DNA from: Bursaphelenchus xylophilus
Taxonomy: Eukaryota > Nematoda > Chromadorea > Rhabditida > Aphelenchoididae
Reading direction: 5' to 3'
Assembly: GCA_904066235.2 (NCBI GenBank)
Contig: CAJFCV020000004.1
Location: 12,276,001-12,340,000 of the forward strand
Length of the DNA: 64,000 nt
Shown here one piece after another: positions 9,521 through 21,161 of this stretch (the stretch's first letter is position 1; the number at the start of each line of letters is the position of its first letter). A program made the position numbers and the translations under genes. The notes under the pieces are model-generated. The model was given only the letters and a program-made list of their open reading frames with translations, was not told the DNA's origin and ran no database searches.

Positions 9521-11412
9521 TCACCGCCCCTTCAAAAACGCTTTCTTCGCTCTGGACAGTTCCGAGCCGCCGTATGGGACAGCCGGCACACCGATCTTGT
9601 CAGCGATCAGCTGCTGAATCCGCGCTGAAAATTTCTCACAGTCCTCGGAGTCGTGGCGACGTTGCTTCGGCATGTAATAGACATCGTAACTGATGCACCA
9701 GGAAGTCATAACCCGAAAAATATAGGGCAGGAACGTGTCTTCGTACCAAAAAGAGTCGCCGGTTCTGAAATTCGGAAGTTAGTAGAATATTATGAAAGAA
9801 TGGCTATATGTTTGACACCATTACAAAAAATTCATGCCTATTTCTACCGCAGACGGTAAAATTTCTATAAAGAAAGAATTTTTTCCACGGAGAAACGGCA
9901 AAGATACGGTCAAAACTTCTCTTTCTGACCGCTCTCCCTTTTTTTTGTACTCTCTAGGCCGCAAATATCGTTGAACATCTCGGCTGCCATTGTAAAGCAA
10001 AAGCTAAAATTTTTAGGGATTGATTCATGGACTATCCTCGACGAGTGTGCAAAATTTAAAGAAAATCCGAGTGTTGCACTTGGATTTACTTACATTGTAA
10101 GCTCCAAGCCTCAAAATCTTCTGAACAAATTCTGTATGCTTACATTGCATTCTGCTTTATCGCAATTGGATAGACATTTATTCCCTCCTCGAAGGCGGCT
10201 TTCCGCATCTGCATAACACCCGTATTGTTTGAGCAGTAGCCTTCCGGGAACAGCAGCACCGGATCAATCTCGCCTTTGCTTGCGGCTTCCACGACATTTT
10301 TCTAAAATTACATGTAAGTGACCAAATGGAAATACATGTAAGTGTTCGAATGTTTAGCCTACATGAAAGTTCTTTCGTTCTTCAGGTCTGCTTCGGTCCA
10401 AGAAGTAGATCGGCGCTATTCTCGCCGCCATCTTGATGATATACCCGATGATTCCGTTGTGCAGTTGACCCGTTACGGTGTAGCCCTGAGGCTTCGGCTC
10501 CGTGAAATCCACGTCCGCAAAGATGTATTGGATGTCGTTGGCGGTTAAATGGTTGGACATTGCGATTCCTGAAGTTTGAGAAATTCATCAGTCTGCCGGG
10601 AAAATAATGTGGATTCGTCGGTCATCGCTTTGTGATGGCTTGCCGCGGCTAGATTTTTGGTGTGCGACAGCGACGAGCTCTGATTTCTTTTGCAAAAAAT
10701 CCACGTTATTTTACCGACAGACTGAAGCAACAAGTCGCAAAAAAAATGTGAATTAACCGCTCAGTATATTACACTTCTTCTACCATCTCTTTATAAAAGT
10801 GAGCTTGAAAAATACGGCAACTTTGTTTTACATAGTTATATCTTGGCAGCCAGTGGACCGTTTGCTGTAAATCATGTATCAAGCTGATCGGCAGGACCTC
10901 CATTTTTAGCCCACAAACTTTTTAATGATTTCAACGCCTTAGTGCGCTTAAAAACCCAAAAAAAGCTTTCAAAAGCCAGCAAAAGTCGTAAAGAATTGGA
11001 CTATGTTACATTCTTCTGCCTCACCTGGTGACCTCGCTTTGTTCTCCTTGTCATGGTACGTGGCGACCAATCCCATCGAGGCGCTAAACGATCTGGCGTA
11101 GACCGAGCAGCAGTACAATCGCTGCCTTTGAGTGTATGGCTTGATGTATGAGACCACACCAGCTAGCCCAATAAAGGACGAGGAGAAGAGTAAAAGTTGA
11201 AGGCGAATTGGGAAGATAATTCCATACCTGTAAGCCAGAATAAAGTAATTTTCAGTTCTTTGGGCAAGTCGACTTTTAACGTGTTCTTCTTACCTTATGA
11301 CACAGGATAGTGTATATACAACCAAGTCCAAAGGATCGTCCGTTCCCGGGAAGCTCATGAAATTCCAGTGTTCATTTTGGACCGGTCGGAAGAGCTCCAA
11401 CGCAAAAGGCAC
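9521..11412 (-). CDS. Glycerol-3-phosphate acyltransferase 3/4 (AGPAT6)-like, C-terminal 310 codons
   Basis: ER-membrane acyltransferase that would make lysophosphatidic acid from glycerol-3-phosphate and acyl-CoA in triacylglycerol and phospholipid synthesis. Minus-strand exons, all phase-consistent: 11412-11294, 11227-11025, 10568-10363, 10301-10144 and 9764-9521. In order the protein shows a hydrophobic segment in exons 1-2 (IRYGIIFPIRLQLLLF), ATYHDKEN, the acyltransferase motif NHLTAND (HX4D), a GQLHNG segment, the glycerol-phosphate motif FPEGYCSNN, then YPIAIK and the family-typical VMTSWCISYDVYYMP before a short tail. The Tyr in FPEGY is unusual, since Thr is common there. The N-terminal roughly 100-130 residues are missing: the first exon found starts at an acceptor with an in-frame stop just upstream, and no leader exon was identified in the repeat-rich 11.4-14 kb region. 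The fourth intron contains a dispersed repeat. Confidence 0.82.
9850..10115. repeat. Dispersed repeat family B, fragment in acyltransferase intron
   Basis: Shares the segments GTTGAACATCTCGGCTGCC and GTGCAAAATTTAAAGAAAAT with copies at 17.8 and 18.3 kb. The termini are degraded. It lies wholly within the intron between 9765 and 10143. Confidence 0.55.
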
Positions 11413-14400
11413 CTAAACGATCAGAGTATTTGTATATGTACATTGTGCGACGTTTAACAATAAGTGGAGGGTGGGCCACGAAAAATGGCAATTTTTTCAG
11501 CTCTAGATGGACAACCAATGGACCTTTTTTTGTGAATGAAGTACCAAATTGATTCTTGAGTCCTAGGTTTTTTGTCGTATAGGCTTTCAGATTTTTGAGC
11601 CCTAAGGGATGATACTAAATTCAAGATTTTCAAAAATAGAACGGTCATTTTTTTCTAACTTACAACATTTGAAAAATCTAGAGGCGCTAACGCGTGGCAA
11701 ATTGTAAAAGGGTTGTGGGACCAAAACGAGGCCCTTACAAAACAGTTTGATATATGAGTTGCATCAAAGGGTCCACTGACTGCTAAGTTATAAATAAACC
11801 AACCTATCACATTTTACTGCCCCCTTGTTATTAAAGAATCAAAGCAACAACATTTTTTGCCTTTCCATGCCAATAAAACAAAGCAGAAATAATTTTAAAA
11901 AAGCAGAGGGTGTATTTTACAATCTATATTTGACTATTTCGAAAGATTTCCAATTCCGTTTTACGACGAGAAGCAGGAAAAATCCTGTGACATTTCGTCT
12001 TACAAGCCATAAAGGCGGAGCTTTTACAACAATTTTTTGAGTGGATTTGAAAAAAAATATAGGCAGATTCAAACTCCTCGAATTTTACCCACCCCACAGC
12101 TTTGCATTTTTTCATTTTCTCCAACTTTTTCCTCAAATTCCAACGAATTAACTCTGTGCTTTTTTACGAGAAGGAGTTGGTCGTAATTGGTGATAACAGA
12201 GCTGATGGGTTTACTCGTGAATTCCGTGCATTCCATTTAGCGTCTTCTTTTGTTTCGAGTAATAAAGGGTTAAATCTTTATCTGGTTGAGCGCAATTCCA
12301 CATAGTTAGTGATGGTTGGAGGGAAAATGTGCTGGGGGAAATTTGAGGTATTCTCAAAGTATTTATTTTTTTTAGTTAAAGCTAGCGTTGTTAACGCGTC
12401 AGCTATATTTTCAAATTGCCGTTATTCTTGTCATGTTAAATTTGTATGTCGTTTTCACTGTCAAATTGAACTTTTTTGACAATTTTTGACCATTTTTTAC
12501 AAAAAAATCGTTGGAATTTAAAATTTTTAGGAACTAAATTGCTTCTCCATGTCAAAACGACCGATGAAATAAACAATAAAACCAGTTACGACTAATTTTG
12601 ACGATAGTCATCATATTCTATGTTAAACTTGCGTTTGAAAGCTTCGTATATCACAATGTTTAAGTTAGCCAAAATGATGGAAATGACGGCAATTTGACGC
12701 AAATTTGACATCAAATTGTTAGAAATCCGTTGTTTTAACAACCCTGAACTTAACGTTTTGATAGTGACGAACTCTTCCACGAATTAAGGATGATTTTTTC
12801 TCCGAAATATTCGAGATTCTCAGCCTGCATTTTGCAGAAATAAATGAGATATCTATGTAGTCCAAGGGATGACGAAAATTTTATATTATAGATTTTTTTT
12901 GATAATTTGCAAAAAACTGCCGTATTTTTCCCACCTTTCGGCCTAAAAATCTCGGTTCTTTCTGCAAAACGCGATCTAAAATGATCACATTTCCTTTATA
13001 AGACCTTGGCCTAAACCTGTGCCAAGTTTCATCAAAATCTGAGCATCGCACTTTGAGCACTTCCCTTGAAAAATTAGTTGTCTTCATTCGCCATTTCAAC
13101 GCGATGACTCTCCTTTATTTTCCTCTTTTTCGTATTACTCATATCAATTACTCTCCCATAACCACTTCCCCACCCAAAAACACTCATAATTTTTTATCGC
13201 TCTCGAATTATGATTGACCGTTACGGCTTATGGCGCGTTCGGCGAAGAGCTTTGTCGTATTTTCCCTGTTTCTTATCAATTTTCTCGCCTTTTCCCTTTA
13301 GGCGATGTTTCACCGGAAAGTTTTCGTTCGTAACGACCTTAAAAATTCTTTGACGTAAAGAAAATACGGCGCGGGGCTTCGTGAAAAACGCGGGATTCGT
13401 GGGGATCTCGGGTGCGTCTACTGGGTTAAGTATCCACATTTTCAAGGGGTTTTATGTTTTTAGAGGTAAAGCGTGTCTCGGGTTTTCGGTATTTTTAGGT
13501 TGCATTATTTTTGGGTTCTATAATATTTCGCCTATATGGTGGCAAATTTTGATCGCTAAAAATTTTAGGCACGGCCAAATTCTTTCATAGTCGAGGTCGG
13601 AGAGAAACACTTTTGGCCATACTTTTGCTAATTTCGCGTGGAAATTTTGGATCTTTTGTAGAAACATTACCCACTTCGGCAGAAATATAAAAATTGAACT
13701 TTTTATGCCAATATTCGCAAAAAGACGACACTTTTTAACCAACTTTAGACCAAAAAAAAATTTTCCCAAAAATCAAAATTTGTGCCAAGCCCGTCAAAAT
13801 CTCATCACGGCACGTTGAGAAGTTCCCATGTGAACTGGCGTCCATGAAAATATACTTTTTCGGCTGATACATCTGCGAATTTCACTAGAATAAACTTTTA
13901 AAAATCAAGTCAAGCGTTACCTGTGGGCTCAAAAAACCCCTACTTTCTCCATGCAATCGTGAAGAAGTTCCTCAAAATCCATTTTATAAATTTTTTACTT
14001 CTGTCTAACTGTAATTTCCCATCAAAATCCGTCTACTTCACTACAGTATTTCACTAAAAAACAAAGCTTTTTTTTATCACAAACCCTTACCCCATCAGCT
14101 CCGTAACCCCCTTTTGTTTCATTTCTCATTAAAAATTATGCAAAGTTTATATCTCCTCCCCCCAGTCTATCCCTCCAACATAAACAAAGAGCCGGAAAAT
14201 ACATGGGTGTTGTAATTTCGCTGTGATTGATTCATGGAACAAATGAATGGAGGAAATCTTCTTTGGACCCTCTATTCTTCGCCTTTTTCATTCCGATTTC
14301 GAGTCGTTTTTGCGCGACACAACAAGAGAGTGTTCAAGGTTTCCCTCAAATTAGTGTGAGACTAATCAAAAAGGAGCCGGCGATTAGGCGGTGGCTTCAA

Positions 14401-14764
14401 GTGTCGAATTTTAAGTCTGAATTAGGGAGTTTTGAAAGTTTTTGCAAATGGCGAGAGTCGCTTCATAAGTCATAAAAAAATATTACAATTTAATTGGTTT
14501 TCAAGGTCTTTATGGGTTTGTTATGTTGCTGCAACATTAAAAAGGGCAACATCAGACGTCGAGGTAAAGTTTAAACCAAATAAAAACTGTTTTCACCAAT
14601 TTTCAACGCTTTTCGATTTCGGTTTTTTCCCCAGCTAAAATGGGATTTTTGGTCGTATTTCAAAAGCACGCTATATTTTTTAAGACACCATGGCCACCGT
14701 TATTAATTCCGTGCGCAAATAAAGTCATCAAAACCTCACAAAACATGACTATTTTCTTTTCCAG
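11413..14764. other. Repeat-rich stretch, no supported gene
   Basis: Contains degenerate relics of repeat family B (about 12830-13067 and 13590-13760) and another unclassified repeat at 11461-11800 that shares GTCCACTGACTGCTAAGTT-like sequence with 60.56 kb. N-terminal exons of the acyltransferase gene and 5' exons of the next plus-strand gene may lie here but could not be recognised. Confidence 0.4.
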
Positions 14765-14772
14765 GCTACATC

Positions 14773-17700
14773 ATGCAGCCAATGTCAAACTATGTGAGTT
14801 TGGGTGTTTATAAACCGTCGGATCGCTTCACTGTGACACCCAGACGAGCCTATCGTCAAAAGGGAGGGTATGCCACCACCAATCGCCTTGAGAATCTTCT
14901 CACTCCCAATTCGTAAGTGATTTTTGTCACTGTATGATGACAATACCCATATTTTACAAAACTGGCGATAATATGACCACAAGCAGTCTAGAATCCCGAC
15001 TTACTGCTTTTAACTCTTCTTTTGTCAATGAGTTATTGTTCGCTTCAAACGGTGTCTTTCCAGGTCCAGCACCATTTCCGGCAGCATCCTTTCCTCGCGG
15101 GCACCGTCGACCATAACCCTGAACCAGTCGTCGAACCAGAGCAGCGTACCGTCGGGGCCAGTGTCCCCAGCTCCGACCCGCCAGAATGAGGGCCAGCGTC
15201 AGCCCCACTACGACTTCAATCAGCACTACCCATCCGAGGACAACCTGGCCAAGCATCGGTTCAGCGACGTGGGACAGCCCAAGTTGCGGACAGGCGGCGG
15301 CAGGTCGAGTTTCGCGCAAGTGGAGGAGCCTGAAGTTAGGTTCAGGGAGCGTGTGAGGTAAGTGGGGCGGCATAATAGGACTGTTGTTTACATTGCGAGT
15401 AAATTGGGGGATGTTTGGGAGAAGTATGAGTCAAGGGGTCTAATGCAATACAATCTGATGTTCAAAGTTTTGTTACAACACCAAATGCTAGTCTTGGTCA
15501 CAGTGTGACCTATAAGGGTTTTTTTAGTCCTTAAAGTTTTATATCCATTTTTTACATGATACCAAAAAATACACTTATATTTCAATATTAAAATTTTTTG
15601 CGATTAACGATGGAAGTACCTACCCCAAGTGCGACGCTCAGATTTTCTTTAAATTTTGGACGCATGTCGGTCATGAACTCAGTATCAATTCCTGAACGTT
15701 TTAGCTCGCGCTTTGCAAGCGCAGCCGAGGTATTGAACGCTCTTTGCCGCCGAGAGAGTACGCTAAACGCGGAAGGCGGTCAGAAAGCGAAACACTTTTT
15801 GGCCATAACTTTGCTTGTTTCATGCGGAAAAAAATCAATTTTTTGTGGAAACATTACCCTCTATGGCAGAAATAGGCATGAAACTTTTCGTGCTGAAATT
15901 CGTCAAAAATTGTCAAATTTTCGCCAATTTTCGATCTAAAAATCTCGGTTGTTTCTGCAAAGCGCGAGCTAGGATTCTCGCACATATCTTGGAAAAGGTT
16001 ATTCTAAATTTGTGCCGAGTTTCATTAAAATATGAGTGTCGCAATTGGGGTACTTCCCCTGTAAGCTACATTAAATTTAAAAACCTAAAACTTAGGGATT
16101 CACATGGAATCCAGACATAAATTATGCAAAGGGAATCCCTAGCATCGGTCTTCAAAATTCATGAAAATGGAGCAAGATTTGAACGAAAAATAGGATCAAA
16201 TAACCTAGTGCAATATAACCCATTCCGACAATTTTCCTCTAAATGCAATAAACTAACCGATGATGACTTATAAGCACTCTCTACACTCCAAGGCAACCAG
16301 CCCCGCAATCACAACTTCCTAAAATCAATATTTAAATTTTTCCAAATCTCCCATCTAATATAACCATGCCCTCCCAAAAATGTCTCAAAACGTACTCTGC
16401 AAACAAACATTTTATCATCCGGAACGTTGTGAGCAGCTGACGGTGATTATGACACCTAATCACGCGATGGCCCTCCTCAGTTCGCGAAATTCTCCGTGCA
16501 CTTTTTATGGGCACAATCAGCGGTCTGATAAGGAAGGGCGCAATCCACAAATTTTCGCTGCTTTCCCGCCAATCTGCTGCACAATGCTGGCGCATTGTCT
16601 GTGAGAGATAACGGAGGAAAGGGTTAGGGAAAGGATGAAATTTACATGTGGAATAAGATCATTATTTTTGCACATGGTTGGGTGTGAAATGATTTTGTTT
16701 GACATTTTGTTACCGTACCATAAAATGCAAAAAAATCTTGCTACGAAAAAAAGCAATATCCCAAGTACGGCTCTCAGAACTCCTTTAAATTCTGCACATC
16801 TGTTGTGCATATACCACATAAAAATTTTCTAAAATTTTACCTCGTCCGGTACAAGGGCAGCCGAGATATTCAACTGCCTTCATCGACAAAAGAGTGCGCA
16901 AAATGCGTAGACCGGTGAGAGAAAAAAAACTTTTTCCTTTATGTCTTTGCCGTTTTCGTGTGAAAATTAATTTTTTGCGGAAGCATTTCTCTCTACCGCA
17001 ACAATAAGTCTCAAACTTTTTCATGCCAAAATTCGCAAAAAAGGGTGCCATTTTTCCCAATTTCCGGCCTTAAAATCTCAGTCGTTTCTGCACAGCGCGA
17101 GCTAAAAAACTCGAACCTCTTATAGAAAAAAAGGATATAAACTTGTGCCAAATTTCAACAAAATCCAAGCCTCCTCCCTCGAGCACTTCTCCTATAAAAA
17201 CAACCATCCAAGATTAGCCTCATTACATCCCAACAAATGTGAGAGCTTAGTCATCAAAAACCGACCACAACTGACCCTTAGGTGTTGGGCAGTGTTCGCC
17301 TCCTTCGAACACCTTGCAAACCCCCATCCCGCTTTTATGTGATTGATATCTCTGTGCTCGAGCACAAATTTTATCGAATGAACTCCCGGGCGAAGATAAA
17401 TAAGTAATGAAAAAATACGAACGCCGGGAGAAAAAGTCGCCGTTTCGCCGGACAAAGTTCACTCTCCTCGAAACTTTGCACTTGTAATCGAAGCCCAAAA
17501 TGGGAATTTTGCAATGGAAGTGGTTCAGATTTGCATGAAACTTGGCACAAAATTAGAATAGTTTTTTCTAAGATATACGTGAGAATCCTAGCTCGCGCTT
17601 TGCAGAAACAACCGAGATTTTTAGTTCGAAAGTTGGAAAAAACGAGAAATTTTTTGCAGATTTTGGCATGAAAAGCTATTTCTGCCGTAGAGAGTAATGT

Positions 17701-20700
17701 TTGCTCAAAAGCTAAATTTTTTCCCCGCAAAAGTGATAAAAGTAAAAGTGTTTTTCTATGTGATCGGTTTCCGCGTCTTATTCGTACTCTCATCCGCAAA
17801 GATTGTTGAATATCTCGGCTGCTACTGCAAATCGCAATCTGAAACTTTCAGGAATTGATAAGTGACCTATGTCCAAAATATGTACAGGGTGCGGCAATTT
17901 TTCGGCCGGATTTGAATTGGCTATAACTTTTTTAGTTTTTATCCGAATGTTAAAATTCTTTTTTTCCCTGAATCCTCAGACAACCCCATTTTGTTTAGTA
18001 CCAAATATGTTATATAGACAGGGACCTAGTTCATAGTTATTGGCCTTTCGGTCGTTTTCTCTGCTTTTTCGGCGTGTGTGAAAATCGCCAGAAAAAATGA
18101 CTTTTCTTACGAATTTTGTCGTAAAAAGTTTCATGCCTGTTCATGCTATGGAGAATACCGTTTCCACAAAAAATCAGCTATCTCCGCACAAAACTAGCGA
18201 AGATATAGCTAAAAAGTTTTTCTGTGTGACCACTCATGTGCCCTCCTGACCGCAAAGAATCGTTGAATATCTTGGTCGCCCTTGAAAGGTGCGGGCTGAA
18301 ACTTTCAGGAATTGATGTGTGGCCTATGTCCGGCCCATGTGCAAAATTTAAAGAAAATCTGAGAGTCGCACTAGGGGTAATTCCACTGCCAGCTATGAAA
18401 ATTAGAGCTTTTTCTTTGTCTCTAATTTTTACTGTAGTCTAATGAACGGGTATAACATATCTGGCATTAAACAAAATGGGGTTGTCTATGGATTCAGGGA
18501 AAAAAAGAATTTTAACATTCGGATAAAAACTAAAAATGTTATAGCCAATTCAAATCCGGCCGAAAAATTGCCGCACCCTGTATGTAAATTTTTAAGGAAT
18601 TCTGAGAGTCGCATTAGGGATATTTTTCTTTTCATCCCAAAGACTTTTCCAACCCAATGATGCGCACAAACAAGGATGATGACATCCTATATGTAATTTA
18701 CTCTCTTCCCACAACTCTTTCCTCTATTCTCCACTTTTAAACCCAACTGCTCTTCTTGAAATGCCAATCAAAACTAACAACACTCCCCTATAATATGTAA
18801 ATAACAACAAGACACACACACTCGCAGGCCACATGAAACTCTTTTCGCTGATGAAATTTCCGCTCTCTGAGCTCCAAATTCTTTGTTTTTCCATCCATTT
18901 TATACGATAGTTTACTCAAAAAAATGACATATCACCCGCCGATGATAAACTCTATTTTTCGGATTGCCCTTGCGAGCAGTAAACAAGACGTTCCCTTTGC
19001 GAAACTGTATTACACGATTCTCAGGCGATTTTCACGCTTTTTGCAGAAGAAAAAAATATAGAATCCCATCAGAAAGAACCCCGCGGGGTCTTTTATTTAT
19101 TATGTAAAAAACGGGGCCCCGCATCGATAAAGACCACCGATATAGGCATAGCTCCGGGCTTTGCAAAATTTCCTGGCCCGGCCCGGGCTTGGCCAGGTTT
19201 TTAAGAAAACATGGATTTTCTGAGAGCTCTCAAAAGCAATAGCGGAAAAAATCACCCGAAAAATCACCCGAAAAAACCCCATAATTTTCCCTACAGTGAC
19301 GGACCTGATACAGTGGCAAGAAACGTACCATTTTGTATCTGGGAAGTAATAAAAATGTATCAAAATGCCTCCCTCTCCAACTAAATAATTCCGTTTTGAA
19401 CGGAGTGGGCTCTTTCCCTCATAAAAAGGGATTTTTTTCGTGGCTTTTGAAATCGGATTTTTTTCACTTGGAGAGGGAAGCACTTTGCCACATTTTTTAA
19501 TGCTTCCCGGACGCAAAATAATAGCACATGTTTTGCCACTGGATCAGGTCCGCTAAGATTACATTAAGAAGACCAAACCAATGTCTGGTCTTCCTCCAGA
19601 ACAGCAAAATAAACAGAATGGCAAGATTCTTTTGGTGTCCAAAAAATCCGGCTATAACGTTTTTCACACACGAAAATTTCCAAATTCAATAAATTACACA
19701 CGAAATTTTACCGTGAATTTAAAAATTTTGCAAGCCCGCGCCGACCCAGATTGCAGCCATGCTTACACCGGCAAAAAAGGACATCTGAACGTAAAAAAAT
19801 ACCCTTTGCCAGACGAAAAAAACAACCAAGCATTTCTTAAGGTCCAGAACCATTTCTGGAAAACAACCTCCCATGACTCTAGAAGCGGTGAATGAATACA
19901 AACAAAATTTTTCAGATTCCTACACTCCCATGAGGCCTAGACTTTCGAAAAAGAATTTCTTTTCCTGAAACAGGGTTGAGAGGTTTCGATGGCGGGGATT
20001 TCGAAAACTACATTAATTTCACCTGAATTTTACATTTTTGGGATACAAAATAATGTGAAAATGTAGTGTTTCAAATTTTGTCTAAAAATAGTGGGTATCC
20101 GGTGATTTTATTACATCTATTTTTCTGAATTTTACATCTTTCTTCTACAGAGGAACGTAAAAATGTAATGATACAATTTTTTTTAAATATTTGGATTTAT
20201 GGCTAATCGATATTTCTTTTGAAAGCAGTTTTACAAAAAATGAAATTTTCATTTCCACGGCCAAAAAAGTTATGAGCGAAAATCCTTTTTCGTCTGGCGG
20301 AATCTCCTCATTTTGCGTACTCCCAATCAGAGATTGTCACGGCTCCGGAGCCGGCTCTTGGCTCCGGCTCCGAGCGGCCGGCTCTCGAGCCGGGAGCCAG
20401 AGCCGGAAATTTTGGAGTCGGCTCCGGCTCCCGAACCCAAAGTCGGAGCCAGGCTTCCCAGCGGTCAGAAAAGTAAAAATTTCGTGTTCTTGTTAAACCA
20501 AATTGCTTGAAAAACACTGCGAAGGATGTGACTTGACTGCAAAAACGTTGGCTGTATGATCTCTGGCACTAATACCTTTTATTTTTGGGAAAATATTTTT
20601 AAAAAACATTTTGCAATTAGCCGGGATTCGGAGCCGGAGGCCTTTTTTAAATTTTGCACGGAGCCAAGAGCCGGAGCTGCAAATTTGGCCTCGGCTCCGG

Positions 20701-20996
20701 GAGCTAAAAGCCGGAGCCGGAGCCAAAATTTTGACCGTGGCAATCTCTGCCCCCAATTCCTAAAAATCCCAAAAATTTTATGTTGTTTTTTACCCCAAAT
20801 TTTCCGCTAATTCCAATACCACATTTTCAGATCAGAACAGCCAGTGTTGGCCTGCGAATTGCGTCGAGAAGAGAGCCTTCCGTCCAGCGGACTTATTGAC
20901 TTTGACCGCGAGTTTCAGCGGGTTTTCAAAGAATTCCAGAGCCTGCATGGTGGATTCGGGAAGGCTGAAAGTGGACGGACCTCCTTGTTCAACTAA
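14773..20996 (+). CDS. Unknown Ser/Gln-rich protein, three exons with a 5.5 kb intron
   Basis: Exons 14773-14912, 15064-15357 and 20831-20996 join in phase to 199 residues; all donors are GTAAGT and the acceptors are TTCCAG or TTTTCAG. The family is not recognised. The first exon is Arg/Tyr-rich and reads YKPSDRFTVTPRRAYRQKGG, exon 2 is a low-complexity Ser/Thr/Asn/Gln stretch, and exon 3 is charged and amphipathic (LIDFDREFQRVFKEFQSLHG) and ends SLFN. The composition looks like a cytoplasmic tail or scaffold segment. An acceptor-like TTTTCCAG lies eight bases before the ATG, with the frame open through it, so upstream exons may exist and the true N terminus may be missing. Exon 2 is GC-rich and strongly C/G-ending, unlike the flanking introns, which supports real coding. 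The 5.5 kb last intron is filled with repeat elements. Confidence 0.7.
15608..16061. mobile_element. Repeat family B MITE (about 450 bp)
   Basis: Ends in GGAAGTAC... and GTACTTCCCCTGTA. The arms carry TTTTAGCTCGCGCTTTGCA and its reverse complement CAAAGCGCGAGCTAGGATT. The same layout occurs at 59.39-59.81 kb, so this is a terminal-inverted-repeat element without coding capacity, sitting in the long intron. Confidence 0.65.
16758..17195. mobile_element. Repeat family B MITE, diverged copy
   Basis: Starts near CCCAAGTACGGCTCTCAGAA and ends near CTCGAGCACTTCTCCTATA. The internal CTGCACAGCGCGAGCTAAAA matches the arm motif of the better-preserved copies. Older than the copy at 15.6 kb by visible divergence. 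Confidence 0.55.
17509..18640. repeat. Repeat family B copy interrupted by another MITE
   Basis: The left part (17509-17882) and the short right part (18583-18640, with CTGAGAGTCGCATTAGGG) are two halves of one family B copy. Comparison with the uninterrupted order GGCCTATGTCC...GTGCAAAATTTAAAG...GAGAGTCGCAC seen inside the inserted element at 18.31-18.39 kb shows that the break is at a TA dinucleotide, where the 696-bp element described next inserted. Confidence 0.65.
17885..18580. mobile_element. 696-bp Tc1/mariner-type MITE with about 130-bp TIRs
   Basis: Ends CAGGGTGCGGCAATTTTTCG and its reverse complement, flanked by TA at 17883-17884 and 18581-18582. The terminal inverted repeats continue for about 130 bp through the GGCCGGATTTGAATTGGCTA segment. 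The core carries its own family B-like sequence (about 18030-18390). There is no transposase frame. It is inserted inside an older family B repeat. Confidence 0.75.
19294..19553. mobile_element. Family A MITE, copy 1
   Basis: Begins CAGTGACGGACCTGATACAG and ends with CACTGGATCAGGTCCG. The two arms are mutual inverted repeats around AAACGTACCATTTTG and TCCAAGTGAAAAAA-like blocks. The right terminus is slightly degraded. It lies in the long intron of the unknown gene. Confidence 0.8.
20328..20749. mobile_element. hAT-like MITE, GC-rich, 422 bp
   Basis: Ends CAGAGATTGTCACGG and CCGTGGCAATCTCTG, flanked by 8-bp near-identical target duplications CTCCCAAT (20320-20327) and CCCCCAAT (20750-20757). 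Terminal CAGAG and an 8-bp duplication are hAT-superfamily hallmarks. The arms are low-complexity GGCTCC/GGAGCC repeats; the AT-rich centre is unrelated to the arms. No transposase is encoded. Confidence 0.75.
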
Positions 20997-21161
20997 ACTC
21001 TGCATTTTCAAGTGCTTTCGACTACGTTTTCCCACAAAATTGACCTTATTTTAGCATCACATTTTTTTCAATTTTTCATTCTACCCAAGTAGAAACCCTT
21101 CCAATTGCCTAAAAATTCCTACAGTCCACAAAAAAGACATATCTTTTTTTCTGTACATATA
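20997..21161. other. Intergenic, 3' flank of the unknown gene
   Basis: AT-rich; no canonical AATAAA noticed directly after the stop. The foldback element starts at 21162. Confidence 0.4.

Noticed and set aside
13211..13350. 45-codon plus-strand ORF starting MIDRYGLW
   Set aside because: Short, no family match, no flanking splice or poly(A) signals, in a repeat-rich region.
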